A stretch of DNA of 64,000 bases from Monocercomonoides exilis (taxonomy: Eukaryota; Preaxostyla; Oxymonadida; Polymastigidae): assembly GCA_001643675.2 (NCBI GenBank), contig LSRY02000021.1, positions 124,001-188,000 of the forward strand. The letters are read 5' to 3'. A model generated the notes under the pieces. That model searched no databases, was not told the DNA's origin, and saw nothing but the letters and a program-made list of their open reading frames with translations. Below are positions 32,215-43,500 of the stretch, piece by piece. The number at the start of each line of letters is the position of its first letter. Within the stretch, counting starts at the first letter, position 1. The translations under genes and the position numbers were made by a program.

Positions 32215-35200
32215 GTGAAAGAGAAATAAAATGGAAAAAATAAAATAAAAAATAAAAATAAAAACACTTTATTATTTCTTTTGTTTCTTTTGTTTCTTTT
32301 TTTTTCTTCAAAACTCTCTCACTCGCCAGCCCACCCACCCGCTCATTTGCACACCTGGCATTGTTGCCGACATGCTCTGTGTGATAAATGTGCCACTTCC
32401 TTCGCCCCCTTCTTTTCCTCCTCTTTCTCCTCTTTCTCCTCTTTCTCCTTTTCGCTCTCTCCGCTTTGTTCTCTCCGCAAACGGATCCACCCCGCTCCGC
32501 CCATCCACCGCCGCGTTGTACACACGCAGCGGCACCGCCAGCCGCTCCACCCGCTCTGCCCCGCTCAGCCCCTTCGCCTCCTCCTCCGCCGCATCCCGGC
32601 ACCGCACCCCGCGGATCGCCCCCTTCTGCCCCACAAAATACTCCAGCTCCTCTGCCCGCACATACTTCGACTGCACTATCGCTGCCCAGTGCAGCGACCG
32701 GAACCGCGCCGACGCTGGCGGCGTCTTCACTCGCACCAGCCGCTCCGGCAGCTGATGCACTGGCACCGTGCACACCCCTCCGACACCGGATTCTCCGACA
32801 CCGGCGGGTGGAACACGTGGTATGCCGGCACCCTCCTCCCTCCATCTCCTGCCCTTTCACCCTCACCCTTCTTCTTCTTCTGTTTCTGTTTATGCCTTTC
32901 TCTTTCTTTCCTATTGTTGTTGCTGCCATTGTTGTTGCTGTTGTGCTCTGCCTCTTCCTCAATCACCGATGGCGACAGAGTGGCCAGCGATCTTTCCGAC
33001 TCATCCTCTGCTTCTGTCTCCGACCCCCAACTCGACTCGCTCGACGACCAAACTGACTCCGACTCTGCCATCGAATCCTCCTCTTTCTTCCCTTTCTTCC
33101 CTTTCTCTTCCTCTTTTTCCTTCCCTTTCTCCTCTTCCTTCTCTTCCTTCTCTGACACATCATCCAAGCACATATCTCTCTCTTTCCCCTCCTTCTCCTT
33201 CTCCTTTCTCTCTTTCATCGCTTCTGCTCGCTCCCGCTCCTTCCGCAAAATCCACCGCTCCCGCCGCCGCTCCCTCCGCCGCCGCTCCATCTCCTTCTTC
33301 TGCTCCTCCGGCCCCACAAACAGCGACGTCCGCGACTCCCACCCCGGCGGCGCAGGCATCTCCAGCGGGAAGAAGCACTCCCGCAGAAACTCCGGATTCG
33401 GGATAAACGTGTTCTGCTGCTCCGCGTCAATCTCCTCCGACGACCGCGCCAGCCCATACGTCACATTCGGGTCTGCAAACACGTGGAACACACGCTTCGA
33501 GTGCGGTCGCCCATGGAAGTTCGCTGGCTTTGCAGTTGCCCCTTCCCCTCCTCCTCTTCCTCTTCCTGCCTCTCCTTTCATCCCATCCACTCTGCTCCTC
33601 TCCCAAACACCCCTTTCCCGAGCCCTCGCCATCTCCGCTGCATCGTTCAGCGTCGTCCCCTCCACATTCGACTTCTCCAGCGCTCGCCGCGTGAACGAGC
33701 TCATCAGCACAGACGCCCCGCCAATGCCCCTCCCCCGTCGCTCTCCCCGGTCTGTCATCCACCCGCCTGCTGGCTGCCTCTTCCTCTCAATCCCTCTCCC
33801 ACTCCCACTCCCAATCTCCGAAGATGCACCTGCAAATGCACCCCGCCTCCCCACGCCCTGTCTCAGCGGCGCTGGCGGCGCACGCACAACTCGCAGCGGG
33901 TTGTGCGACAGCTGCGACACACTGCTGCTCTGCGGCAGCACATCCCGAGCACTCGGCGCACTCCACGACGCCGGCTCCCTCGCCACCCTGCTCGAGCCCT
34001 GCGACCCTCCCGCCGCCTCAAAAGACAGCGTGCCAGAGCAAAGTGCATTCTGCTGCTGCTGCTGCCCCGCTGGCGGTGACGCAACAAGCATCGGAATCCA
34101 CCGCGCTGTCATCCCTCCTTTCTCACGGGTCTTTCCCATTTCTCCTTCCTTTTCTGCCTCTTCTGCTCCTCCCTTTTCTCCTCCTTCATCTCCTCCTTCA
34201 CTTCCCTTGTCTCTCTTCCCTTCCTTCCCTCCAGATGTCCCACCTGCCCCGCCTGTCGCAATCGAGATCCCCGTCATCTGGATCGTCTGCATCAGCTTCT
34301 GCGCCGACCGCTCCTTCGCCTTCCGCTCCCGCTCCCCTTTCTTCTCGCTCGCCTCCCTCATCGCCCCCAGCGTCCTCTCCACCGTCTCCGGGTCATACAG
34401 CACCCGCGTCCCTGCCCGCAGCGACGCCAGCTCCTGCGACAGACTCGCCCGCCCCATGTCGTTCAGCTGGTCGAAAATAACAGCAATAACAACCACAAAA
34501 TAATAATAATAATAATAAAACAAAAAAGTGCCGGTGTGTTTTCCCAATGAATCATTGACAAAAGAACAGAATCAGCAAACACTGAACGACATTTTGGGGA
34601 TCCCTGACACATCCAGGTCGTCTGCCTCTGTCCCCAGCTGCAGCTTCCCCATCGAGTACGACACGTTCGGCGTCATCTTCCACCCCGCCGGCCCTCCCAG
34701 CGCCTTCTTCTGCCCCTCCACCTCCTTCTCATACTCCCGGTCCAGATACCCCCGCGCCTCCTCCTCGCTCCCGATCCCCGTCAGCCCCCAGAACACCCGC
34801 ACCTTCCCTTCCCCAAACTCCGGCTTCTCCACACACACCGCCGCTATCCCCAGAAACTCGTGCAGCGGCAGCCGGTGCCGCACCTCCACCTCCACGCTCT
34901 TCAGATGGTCTCCCAGCCGCTTCGGCGAGATCAGCAGCTTCGCCGACTGCGCCACCACCGCCACAGGAAAGAATAAAATTCAAAATAAAATTTCAAAAAA
35001 ATTAAAAGTCAGGAGCGTTGCAAGCATCTCCTCTGCCCCCACACACCTCCAGGCACTTCTGCACCAGCCCTGGCTTCTCAAAGTTCAGCCCGTCCTCCTC
35101 CTCAAATATCCCAAACGCCCGCACACACCGCCCGATCTTGTGCACCCTGCGCCCGCCAGCACAGATGCATGAATAGATAAAAGAAAAAATAGAAAACGAA

Positions 35201-35661
35201 CAATTATTTTTGAAAGAATGCCACATTTCTCTCTCTCTCTCTCTCGCCCTGCCCCAAAGCAAAAAAAATAAAAAATAAAAAATTCTCGCAAAAGTCGCCC
35301 CTCCGCCCCGCACACGTGAAGTTGCACTCCTCCAGCAGGTACAGCCCCATCTTCAGCGCCTTCATGTTGTGCGACGCCGTCCTTTTGTTCAGCGTCTGGT
35401 CGTTCATCCGCCGGAACCCCGGCGTCGCCACCAGCATGTCCACCCCGCCCTCCTCCACCTCGCACGCCCCCTCGTCTGCCACCGCCCCCCACCCCGCAAG
35501 CTGCTCCGCGCTCACCGTCGTCATCTGCGTTTTCCCCAAATACACAAACACAGCCACACACAAAACACAAAAAATCATCAAATTTTCAGAGACCCCGCTC
35601 CGTGAGTGCACACATTCAGCGCCCGCAGCAGCGCATTCAGTACCTCGATGTTCACTCCCAT

Positions 35662-37207
35662 TCAGCTGATTTTCGCTTTTTTCAACAACTCGCGTTTTTA
35701 TCCTGGGCCTGATCTCTCAGAAAAAAAAAGAGAGAAAGAGAGAGAATGAAAAGGATTCATGCCAAAGACAAGGCAGAAAAGGACTTTTCGCCTTTTTTCG
35801 AAAAGAAGGAAAAAGAACGTTTCATTTGGAGAGAGAGCAGAGACACTGAATGGAAAAGTCTTTTAAAGTGATTGATTTCAAATGAAAAGTGATTTCTCAA
35901 GGCCAATTGTTGTTTTTGTGTTTGTGTTTCAAAAAGCATATAAAAGTGTGTTTGCAGCGCAGACACGCAGAAAAGCAGTGTTGTGGCGCTGCACAGCCTG
36001 TTGTGGTGAAGTGCCGCTTTGTGAAAGAAAAATAACAGCGAGCAGCCTTCTGCCAGGAAGTGGGCAGTGCTCTTTCTCCAGACAATTCAATCTTTGCAAA
36101 CTTCAAGCAATAACCTTTAGTGAGAGTTTTCTTTCTTTTTTTTTAAACATATGATTCCTTAAAAGTTTATCGAATTGATCTGAATGCTCTTTCCATCTCT
36201 TCATGAATCCAACTTCCAACTCAAATCTCCTCTTCGAAACATCTTTTCTCTTTAACCCAAAAATCTCTTCAGTCCTCTCAATCTCATTTCCATCTTGCAT
36301 GTATCCACAAATCTGGCTCTTTTTCTCTTTTTCTTAATTTCCCAATCTGCCTTCTTTTTCTTCTTTCCTTCCTCTTCTTCTCATTTCCGTTTGCGTTTCA
36401 TTTCTTCGGAAATGCCCTTCGTCTTTGAAAGCATCAAATTCCTCTCACTTTCAATTGCCCGAATGAAAAATGATAATTCAAAAAAGAAAATAAATATTCC
36501 AAAAAATTGTTGCAGACCTTCAGAACAAAGCACGAAGCCATTTTCAATTTTTCATTTCATTGGCAATGCTCCTTTTTCTCAAATAAAAATTCATTGTGCC
36601 TTCAGTGTTCATCGGTTTCAGCAGCAGACTTGCCAGCCATCAGCCCTTGCTGTCAGACCTCTCCATTCTGCTCTGCAAAACAAAGATTGACCATTTGAAT
36701 AATTCGTCAGATTCTCGGGCTCTGAGAACGTGACAGCCGGAAGCGCCTTTACAAAAATAGATCGACTGAGGATACAAACATCAAAAAAATTGGAATTCAA
36801 GATATTTAAACTGCGGTATTTGTTTGGATGCCAATCACCAAAATTATCTCGCAGAATTCCATCGCTCGAAATGTTTTTTTTCTTTTCCAGCTTTTCATGC
36901 ATCCACATGAAAAGGTGTCTCTTATTCTGTCGGAAATGTTTTCAATGCCATCTTTCTTTCAGAAAATGGATATTCAAGTTCAAATAATGCAATTCGATCA
37001 TTGAATCCATTTCAACAAACGAGAAACGATGAAGCATTTTCGATTTCATATTTACGACCCAAGAATGCCAAGAATGCCGAGAATGCCAAGAATGTCAAGA
37101 ATGCCAATGATGGTATGAGAGCTGTTATCCGCAAGGCTGCTTTGAGTTTCTATTTCTCGTTTATTTCTTCTATCCAAACATTTATGCATCCAATATGAAT
37201 GATGAAA
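35662..37207. other. Intergenic region with the outer edge of the right arm
   Basis: Bases 35662-36080 are the mirrored upstream region of gene A. Bases 36081-37207 are unique and AT-rich. A minus-strand open stretch at 36103-36300 (Lys/Glu-rich, about 65 codons) might be a broken exon but cannot be tied to a family. A five-copy 9-bp minisatellite (aagaatgcc type) lies at 37061-37105. Nothing else was recognised. Confidence 0.5.
37061..37105 (+). repeat. 9-bp minisatellite, five units (aagaatgcc variants)
   Basis: Five consecutive nonamers have one or two changes each. They lie in the non-coding region just upstream of the gene at 37208. Confidence 0.85.
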
Positions 37208-38735
37208 ATGGCTCAGCTTTTTGGTTTTGAACCATTTTCAAAAATGCGAGGGAAATTCACCGCAAATGAGTTTTCAGGTTTGCAACCGTTGCTGTGTTCG
37301 AATTTTTGTTGCTTGGATTTCTTTTCTTTTCTTTTCTTTTCTTTCTTTTCATTTTAAAGAATTGTTTTGTGAGCTTGAGCGCTGCAACGAGGATGAACAG
37401 AAACAGAAAATTGTTGAAATGAACAAGCTTATTGAAGAGATGGATGAATGCGAATTCAACCGTGTTTTTTCAGAAGAACTTTTCGATAAAATGCACAGAA
37501 TGATTCTAGAAAAGAAATTGTCGATGGAAAACGCTTGCTTATTGGCGAAGCACATTGGGCATTACAAAGCACTGAAAGAAATTTGGTTTCATAACATTGA
37601 AACAAGTTCATTGAACAAAAGTTTCGAGATGACAATTGAAGAAGAAGCAAGAAAAAGAAAAATGAACGGAAAGCTACTGACTGATCTTTGCGAAAGCCAT
37701 CTTCTTATGCAAAATAGATCTGTTGATTTGCGAAAAGAATTGCTTTTGATTTATGTGCGCTGCCTTTTGAACGCTGCATCGAGCAAAGAGGAAGACGAGG
37801 AGACCCAAAAAGAAGTGGAGATGGCCTTGTTTGCGTTGAATAACATGAACGAATTTTGTGTATGAGAACGAATAACTTCATTTTTGATATCATTGAAATT
37901 TTTTCATGTTTCTTTTTAGGAAGTTAAAGGAGCATTGCATTTTAAAGCGATTGCAGAAATCATCAAATATCATCAGGAGCATCGCAATATGACCCGGATT
38001 GCATACCATTCAATTTGGGAGTATTTTATAAATGTGTTAAACTGCATGGGGAATATCAGAGGGAATATGAAAGAACTTCATTTTGAAAGAGAAGCAGCAA
38101 AAGAACTGGAGGAGTTGACGGAGCAAGTGAATTGGAAAGAGAAAGAGTGGGTGCTGCGCGAGTCGAAAGAAGTGAAACTTATTGTGAAATGGTTGGAAGC
38201 AATTCGGAGTATCGGTGGCTCTTTAACATCTCAGAAAGGAGAGTTTGTGATGCTGGAAACAAGCATCACAAATCTGTGCAGAGCAGCGAAGGGCAGCCAT
38301 AGAGAAATATATAGGCTATGCATATTATTATTTGTGAATCGCATATTTGAAGCAGTGAAATATAAAGGTTGCTTGTTAAGTGAAGAAGCTGTTGATTTCT
38401 TTTTGGAGGAGTTTCATCAGCCAACAATTGACCATTTTATAAATTCGTATTGTCTGAGCATTTTTGAGGATCTATCCAAAATATTGAGCAGAAAAAAGGA
38501 AACACGAAATGAAGAAAATGAATGTTTTTCACCTGCGCAGAGCTGGACGAGCAGAATGACAGAAGAGGAAAGAGAAGAGGCAAAGCAGAAAATGATGGTT
38601 AATCGAAAGCTGCGAGAAAAGATGGAAGAAGATGGATATGAAGACATTGTTGTCAGCTTCTATGGATCGATTGTTAAAGATGCTAAAATGCGAGGCAGGG
38701 CAAAGGGTCTTGATGATCGTCTGATTTATTGTTAG
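37208..38735 (+). CDS. Oxymonad-type expanded-family helical protein, copy 1
   Basis: Exons are 37208-37277, 37360-37859 and 37920-38735 (TAG), giving 461 aa. Introns are 82 nt (phase 1, GTTTGC donor, CTTTT-rich end) and 60 nt (phase 0, GTATGA donor). The start is the ATG giving MAQLFGFEPFSKMRGKF, because splicing then yields the family-like FSELFCELERCNEDEQKQKI. Other landmarks are KKLSMENACLLAKHIGH, LLTDLCESHLL, ETQKEVEMALFALNN, IIKYHQEHRNMTR and AAKELEELTEQVNWK. It is predicted to be almost wholly alpha-helical (ARM/HEAT-like), with no signal peptide or membrane span. I recall this as a large paralogous family in Monocercomonoides with no assigned function. A second member lies at 51974. 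Confidence 0.75.
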
Positions 38736-40558
38736 GCATCGAATATTCATCATTGGCCAGAAGATGATTTATCATCATCTTCTTCTTCTTCTTCACTCAT
38801 GAAGAAGCAGAAGCAGAGAAGAGGAAAGACAGAACAACATACGCAAAGAGAGACAATGAAAGGATTGAGGAGAAGAGCTGTGCAGCCGAGATATGGAAGC
38901 ATGAAAGGGGATGCATGAAAGAGGAACAGCATTCGACAATGCGATGCTTCAATACGCACATGCTGCGTCTGTTTGTGAACAATTTGCCGTTGGGCAGAGG
39001 AATGCTCATTTTGAGATATTGTCGTTTCCAGCGATTTATCCATTGCCACGTCTGATGCTGCTGTTGCATCCACATTGTCTGTTGGATCCTTTTCATCACT
39101 CGCTCACTCACTCTTTTTGTCTTTTTTTTTCCCAATTGATTTGCATATTATTTTTGAGGAAGAGTCTTCTTGTTGTTGATTTTGAGCGAATTGCTTTTAT
39201 CTTTCCTTTTATTCCCCTCAAATATCTGCTTCTTGTTTGCTTGTTTTTTATTTTTTTATTTTTTTATTTTTTTATTTTTGTAACTCCAATTTTTATCAAG
39301 TTTTTTTTGTTGGGTTTTTGGCTCTGTTTTCAGCGATTGATAGTATTTGCGGAATCTTTGCACTTGTTTTCTTTTTTGTCTTTCAAAATTTCTCCGTCCT
39401 GTTTCTTTGCAATGTTTTCCACATCAATCTTCATCTCACAAGAAAGCACATATTGCACACCCTGAATTTTGTGTTTGAACTCACTGTTTTCTCTGGAAAT
39501 GGCAAAGAAGCAACATCTTGCACCCTCCTTTTGCAGGCAAGAAAAACAGATTCAGAGAAAGCAGAAGGCAAAAAGAAAAGGCAGAAATGGCGAATCTTCA
39601 GAGGATGGACAAGAAGTTTCCTCAGAATGGAGAAGAAAAAAGGATTTATCCCGCAAAGCTTGGGCAAAATCAAACACTCCTGTTTTGAAGGCAAATGCTC
39701 CATCTCTCAAAAGCACTGGAGCGAGTGAGGGGGTGTGTCGTTGAACGGAGAATCTGAATAGAGTTGCAGGCAAATGGGGAAAGAACAAAGGGCGAAGAAT
39801 GCAAAGAAAAACAAAAGGATGAGGATGACAATGAAAGAAAAGGCAAAGATGTTGTTTTTGTGGGTATTTTCAAAGCAAGCTCTCTGGAGTGTGCATTGTG
39901 AATGGAATTCATTTTTGACTTTGCCAATATCAGCATGTGCAAACGAAGAGAATGACGCATTCTCTGTTTTTCAGTGATTGTTGCAACATTTGTGGCAAGC
40001 CTAAGAAAACATGTGACTCTGCTCCATTGTTCCACATGCAAGTGCTCTTCAATCAAACATCATTTGAGGTGAGGTGAAGTGGGAAATAAACAAAACAATA
40101 AAAATACAATGCTATTTCTTCAAAAAAGCAAATCACCAAGTGTCGTGACAAAAACATTCAAGCGGCAAAATGAGAACTTCTCTCATTTCATTCGCCATCC
40201 TCAGCCAACTATCAGGACAGCATCAGCATCAGCATCAGCATCAGCATCAGCATCAGCATCAGCATCAGCATCAGCATCAGCATCAGCATCAGCATCAGCA
40301 TCAGCATCAGCATCAGCATCAGCATCAGCATCAGCATCAGCATCAGCATCAGCATCAGCATCAGCATCAGCATCAGCATCAGCATCAGCATCAGCATCAG
40401 CATCAGCATCAGCATCAGCAGAGCTCGAAGGAAGCTGGGTGGGCTGGGCACATTCTGCGTGTTGGCCATGCACACAAGCACGCACACAAAAAGAAAAGAA
40501 AAGGAAAGAAAAGAAAAGAAAAGAAAGACAGCAAAGTGCTTGTTGTGCTGCACCCACC
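38736..40558. other. 1.8-kb intergenic region with hexamer repeat; one possible small gene
   Basis: The region is AT-rich with T-rich pentamer runs near 39240-39280. A possible small plus-strand gene begins with ATG at 39499 (Lys/Arg/Glu-rich). It has a GTGTGT donor after 39730, an acceptor ending near 39771 and a further TTTTTCAG acceptor at 39974 before a Cys/His-containing exon. I could not settle its frame or family. The hexamer repeat 40219-40420 lies near the right end, about 140 bases past the stop of the next gene. Confidence 0.35.
40219..40420. repeat. (CAGCAT)~34 hexanucleotide satellite
   Basis: About 34 perfect six-base units cover 202 bases without a visible interruption. On the minus strand (ATGCTG)n falls in the presumed 3' UTR of the prominin-like gene. 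All six frames are open through it (His-Gln, Ser-Ala, Ala-Asp and Met-Leu repeats among them), which explains the long artificial ORFs around it. Confidence 0.95.
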
Positions 40559-43500
40559 TCATTTGAGCCTGCTGCCACCTGCACTTTGGGCCTTCCGCCT
40601 TTCGTACTCAGCCCCTGCTCCTCTCCCCTCGGCCTCTCCCCGCCAGTCCCCCCGCCCGCCATCTGCACCCCCGCCTGCCCCAAACACCTCTGCCGATGTT
40701 GCACTCCTCCCGCTGCTCTTCCCTTCCTCCCCCGCCCCTCCTCCCCCGCTCCCTCCAAGCCCCAGTTCTCCAGCCCCTTCTGCTGTGTGCTCCCTGCTGC
40801 CCTCCCCCGCATCTCCGCTCCTGTCCTCCTCCATCTCCTCCATCTCCTCCATCTCCTCCTCCTGCCCTTCGTTTCGCTCTCTGCCTCTTTCGCCTCCTTC
40901 GCTCCCATCCTCCCTTTCCTCGTTGTGCTGTGTCGTTGGTCTTGATTCTCCCTCGCTCCTTCTGCTGTCGCCCTCTCCATCCCTGTTGCCTTCATCCCTG
41001 TTGCCTTCATCCCTGTTGCCTTCATCCCTGTTATCATCATCCCTGTTGTCTTCTTTTGCTCTGCTCCACTCGCTGTTCTCCAGCACCTCGCTCAGCAGCA
41101 CATCCTCGTCCAGCAGCCGGTCCATCTCCCTCCACCCCTGCTCCTCCCTCCGCCCGCTCTCCCTTCCTCTCCTCCCAGCCCCTCTCCTCTCCTTCCGCTC
41201 TCTCCCTGCCTTCCTTCCCTCCCCCCGGCTCCTGCTCCTCCTTTCTGCCCCGCTGTCTCCACTGGCCCCACCGCTGCTCCACACCTCGTCCACCACCGCC
41301 ACCCGGCCGAACCCGCTCACCCCATCCCCACCTCTATCCCCATCCCCATCTCCAGCTCCTTCAACACCCACAGCACCCACAGCACCCACAGCCCCTGCCC
41401 CTCCACCCAGCGCTGCTGCATCCACATCCCCCACCAGCGCTATCCCCGTTCTCTTCTCCAGCATCTGCAGCGTCCGCAGCCTCTCCATCTGCCGCTGCTT
41501 CTGCCGCGCTGCCTGCCACACCCTGAACTGCCCTGCCGACCACTCGTTGTATGCTGCCTCCTCCTCCATCGCATTTCCTCCATTTCCTTCTCCTCCTTCT
41601 TCTTCTCCGTCTCTGCTGCCATCGCTGTTTGCCCTCACCTCCCCTTCGCTCTCTGTCAGCCTGTTCACATTCCCTCCATCCTCTGCCTCCGACACTCCCT
41701 TCCCCTTCTGCCGGCTCGCCACCCGAGCTGCATAGCGCATCTTCCGCGCTGCCTCCTCCTCTGCCAGCCACCACTCCTCCTCCAGCGCCTTCGACACCTC
41801 CGCCAGCCGCGCTGCTGCCTCTGCCTCCTCCTCTGCCGTCAGCTGCGCCAGCTCCTCTCCACTCACCCAGTGCGTCTTCCCCAGCATCTCCACCACCGCA
41901 TGCACCGCCACCCCGCACACCACAAACAGCGCCCCCACCCACACCAGCTCCCCCTCCCGCCCCAGCTCCACACACACCGGCCCTGCCACCCCCGCCACCA
42001 CCCCGCCCACCCGCTGCGCCTTCGTCTCCTCCCCAACCACCCGGCACAGCTCCTCCGCCTTCCCCTCAGCTGCACTCACCGCTGCCCCCACCGCCGCCTG
42101 CGCCTCTGCCGTCAGCGACACCCCTCTCTCCAGCAGCGGGTTCTTCTCCCACTCTGCCTCTCCAAACCTCCGCGCCACCCCCAGCGCCTCCCCCACCCTC
42201 CGCCGCAGCCCGCCCTCAACCGGGTTCCCCATCTCCGCCGCCTCCCGCTCCGCCGCACTCGCCCGGTAGAACTCCATCGCCTCCTCCACAAACCTCTCCG
42301 AGTAGCTCATCAGCCCAAACACCGACCCGTCAAAACCCTGCCCTTCTCCCAGCCTTCCTCTCCTCCCATCCCCCTCTGCTCTTCCCATCTTCCTCCACAT
42401 CCCCTTCTCTCCGCTGCGCTCCTCTCCACCCCCACCACCCCCACCATCCACTCCATACACTGACGGCCCTGGCACTGCACTCTGCAGCTCCACCCGCTCA
42501 ATCGCCACAGGCAGGCAATAGCACACCGGCAGATGCCCTTTCCCCGGCCGCGCCCTCCACACCTCCACAATCTCTCCTGCTGCTCCACTCTTCTTCCTCT
42601 CCCTCTCTTTCTCCCTCTCTTTCTCCCTCTCTTTCTCCCTCTCCTTCTCCTTCTGTGCCCATTTCCCCACCCCTTTCTGCTCAGCCACCCCAGTCGCATT
42701 CCCTCCCTGCTTCGAAAACACTCGGAACACCTCCTGCCCCTCCACCCGCCGCGCCTCTCCATACGGCTCTCCCACAAACCCCTCTCGCGCCAGTATCCAC
42801 TCCTCCTCTGCTGCCCCGCCGTTGTTCTCTCCCGCCGAGCTCGCAAACATCGCCCCTTCCTCTCCGCTCTGGTAGTCGCCCCGCAGATCATACGGCGCAT
42901 ACAGCAGCTCTGCTCCACCCTCTCCGCCTGCCAGCTTGTGCACATACACCACCGGCGGAAACACCTGTGCCCCTCTCCCTTCCCCTGCCCCTGCCCCTGC
43001 CCCAAACGCCTCTGCCTCCCGCACCCGCGCCACACACTCCCCAAACACCCCTGCGTCTCCCCAGTCCTCTCCCACAACCAGCTCCCGCACCATGTTCTGC
43101 ACAGTCGCTGTCCCTGCTGCTGCTGCCGCCGACTCCACATACACCGCCTTCAGGTCGTGCACCAGCGGCCCAAAGCACCCCGCCGCACACACAAGCGCCC
43201 CGACACCCAGCCCCACCCCGAAGTCTGCCCCGATCCCCGCATTCAGCCACCGCCGCCGCCGCAGCTTCCGCCCGCTCGCTGCAATCCCCACTGCCCCCAC
43301 ACACACCCACACCACCCCCGCCACACACAACACCCCCACCACCACACACATGCAGTCCACCCCAACCTCCCACCCCGCTGCCCACCCCCGCCACCTCTCC
43401 CGCACCCCCCGCACCCGGTTCCGCACATTCTGCACAACACCCCCAAACACCCGCGGCCCTTCCACCACCGACACCATCCCATACTCCACTCTGTCCAGCG

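Larger units (their letters stand above)
29377..35661 (-). pseudogene. Gene A, right copy: large charged coiled-coil protein, frameshifted at a different site
   Basis: Exons run from high to low coordinates: 35614-35661, 35316-35524, 35047-35146, 34611-34946, 32355-34466, 31735-32160 and 29377-31553. The family is unrecognised and the content is as for the left copy. Here the run at 33657-33660 has four bases, so the frame stays open past the left copy's break. However, the run at 32775-32778 has four bases where the left copy has five. That shifts the frame to a stop at 32727-32729, giving a product of about 810 aa. Exon 6 is in frame here. The exon lengths sum to 5408, one short of a multiple of three, as expected for a single one-base loss. 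Either copy alone is therefore truncated. Codons are GC-rich. Confidence 0.6.
21140..36080. repeat. Right arm of a ~34-kb inverted repeat
   Basis: This 14,941-base arm mirrors 2219-17230. It contains the 3' five sixths of the right beta-helix gene and a full second copy of gene A. The outer boundary lies between ..tctttctcca (36080) and gacaattcaa, beyond which the flanks share nothing. The inner boundary lies inside the beta-helix coding sequence and keeps the frame. Confidence 0.95.

Noticed and set aside
32281-34503. 740-codon plus-strand Ser-rich ORF (and the 4608-5534 and 3799-4818 equivalents) opposite gene A
   Set aside because: These are antisense to the gene A exons. They run across exon ends and an intron and show only low-complexity Ser/Pro/Cys composition.
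2219-36080. The inverted repeat as a mobile element (giant transposon, Maverick-like virus or integrated plasmid)
   Set aside because: I found no terminal repeats, target-site duplication, integrase, transposase, polymerase or capsid gene. One end lies inside a coding sequence.
40219-40420. CRISPR array
   Set aside because: It is a pure 6-bp tandem repeat with no spacers, in a eukaryotic intergenic region.
40170-41735. 521-codon ORF containing a (Gln-His) repeat
   Set aside because: It is created by the hexamer repeat joined to antisense sequence. All frames are open through the hexamer.
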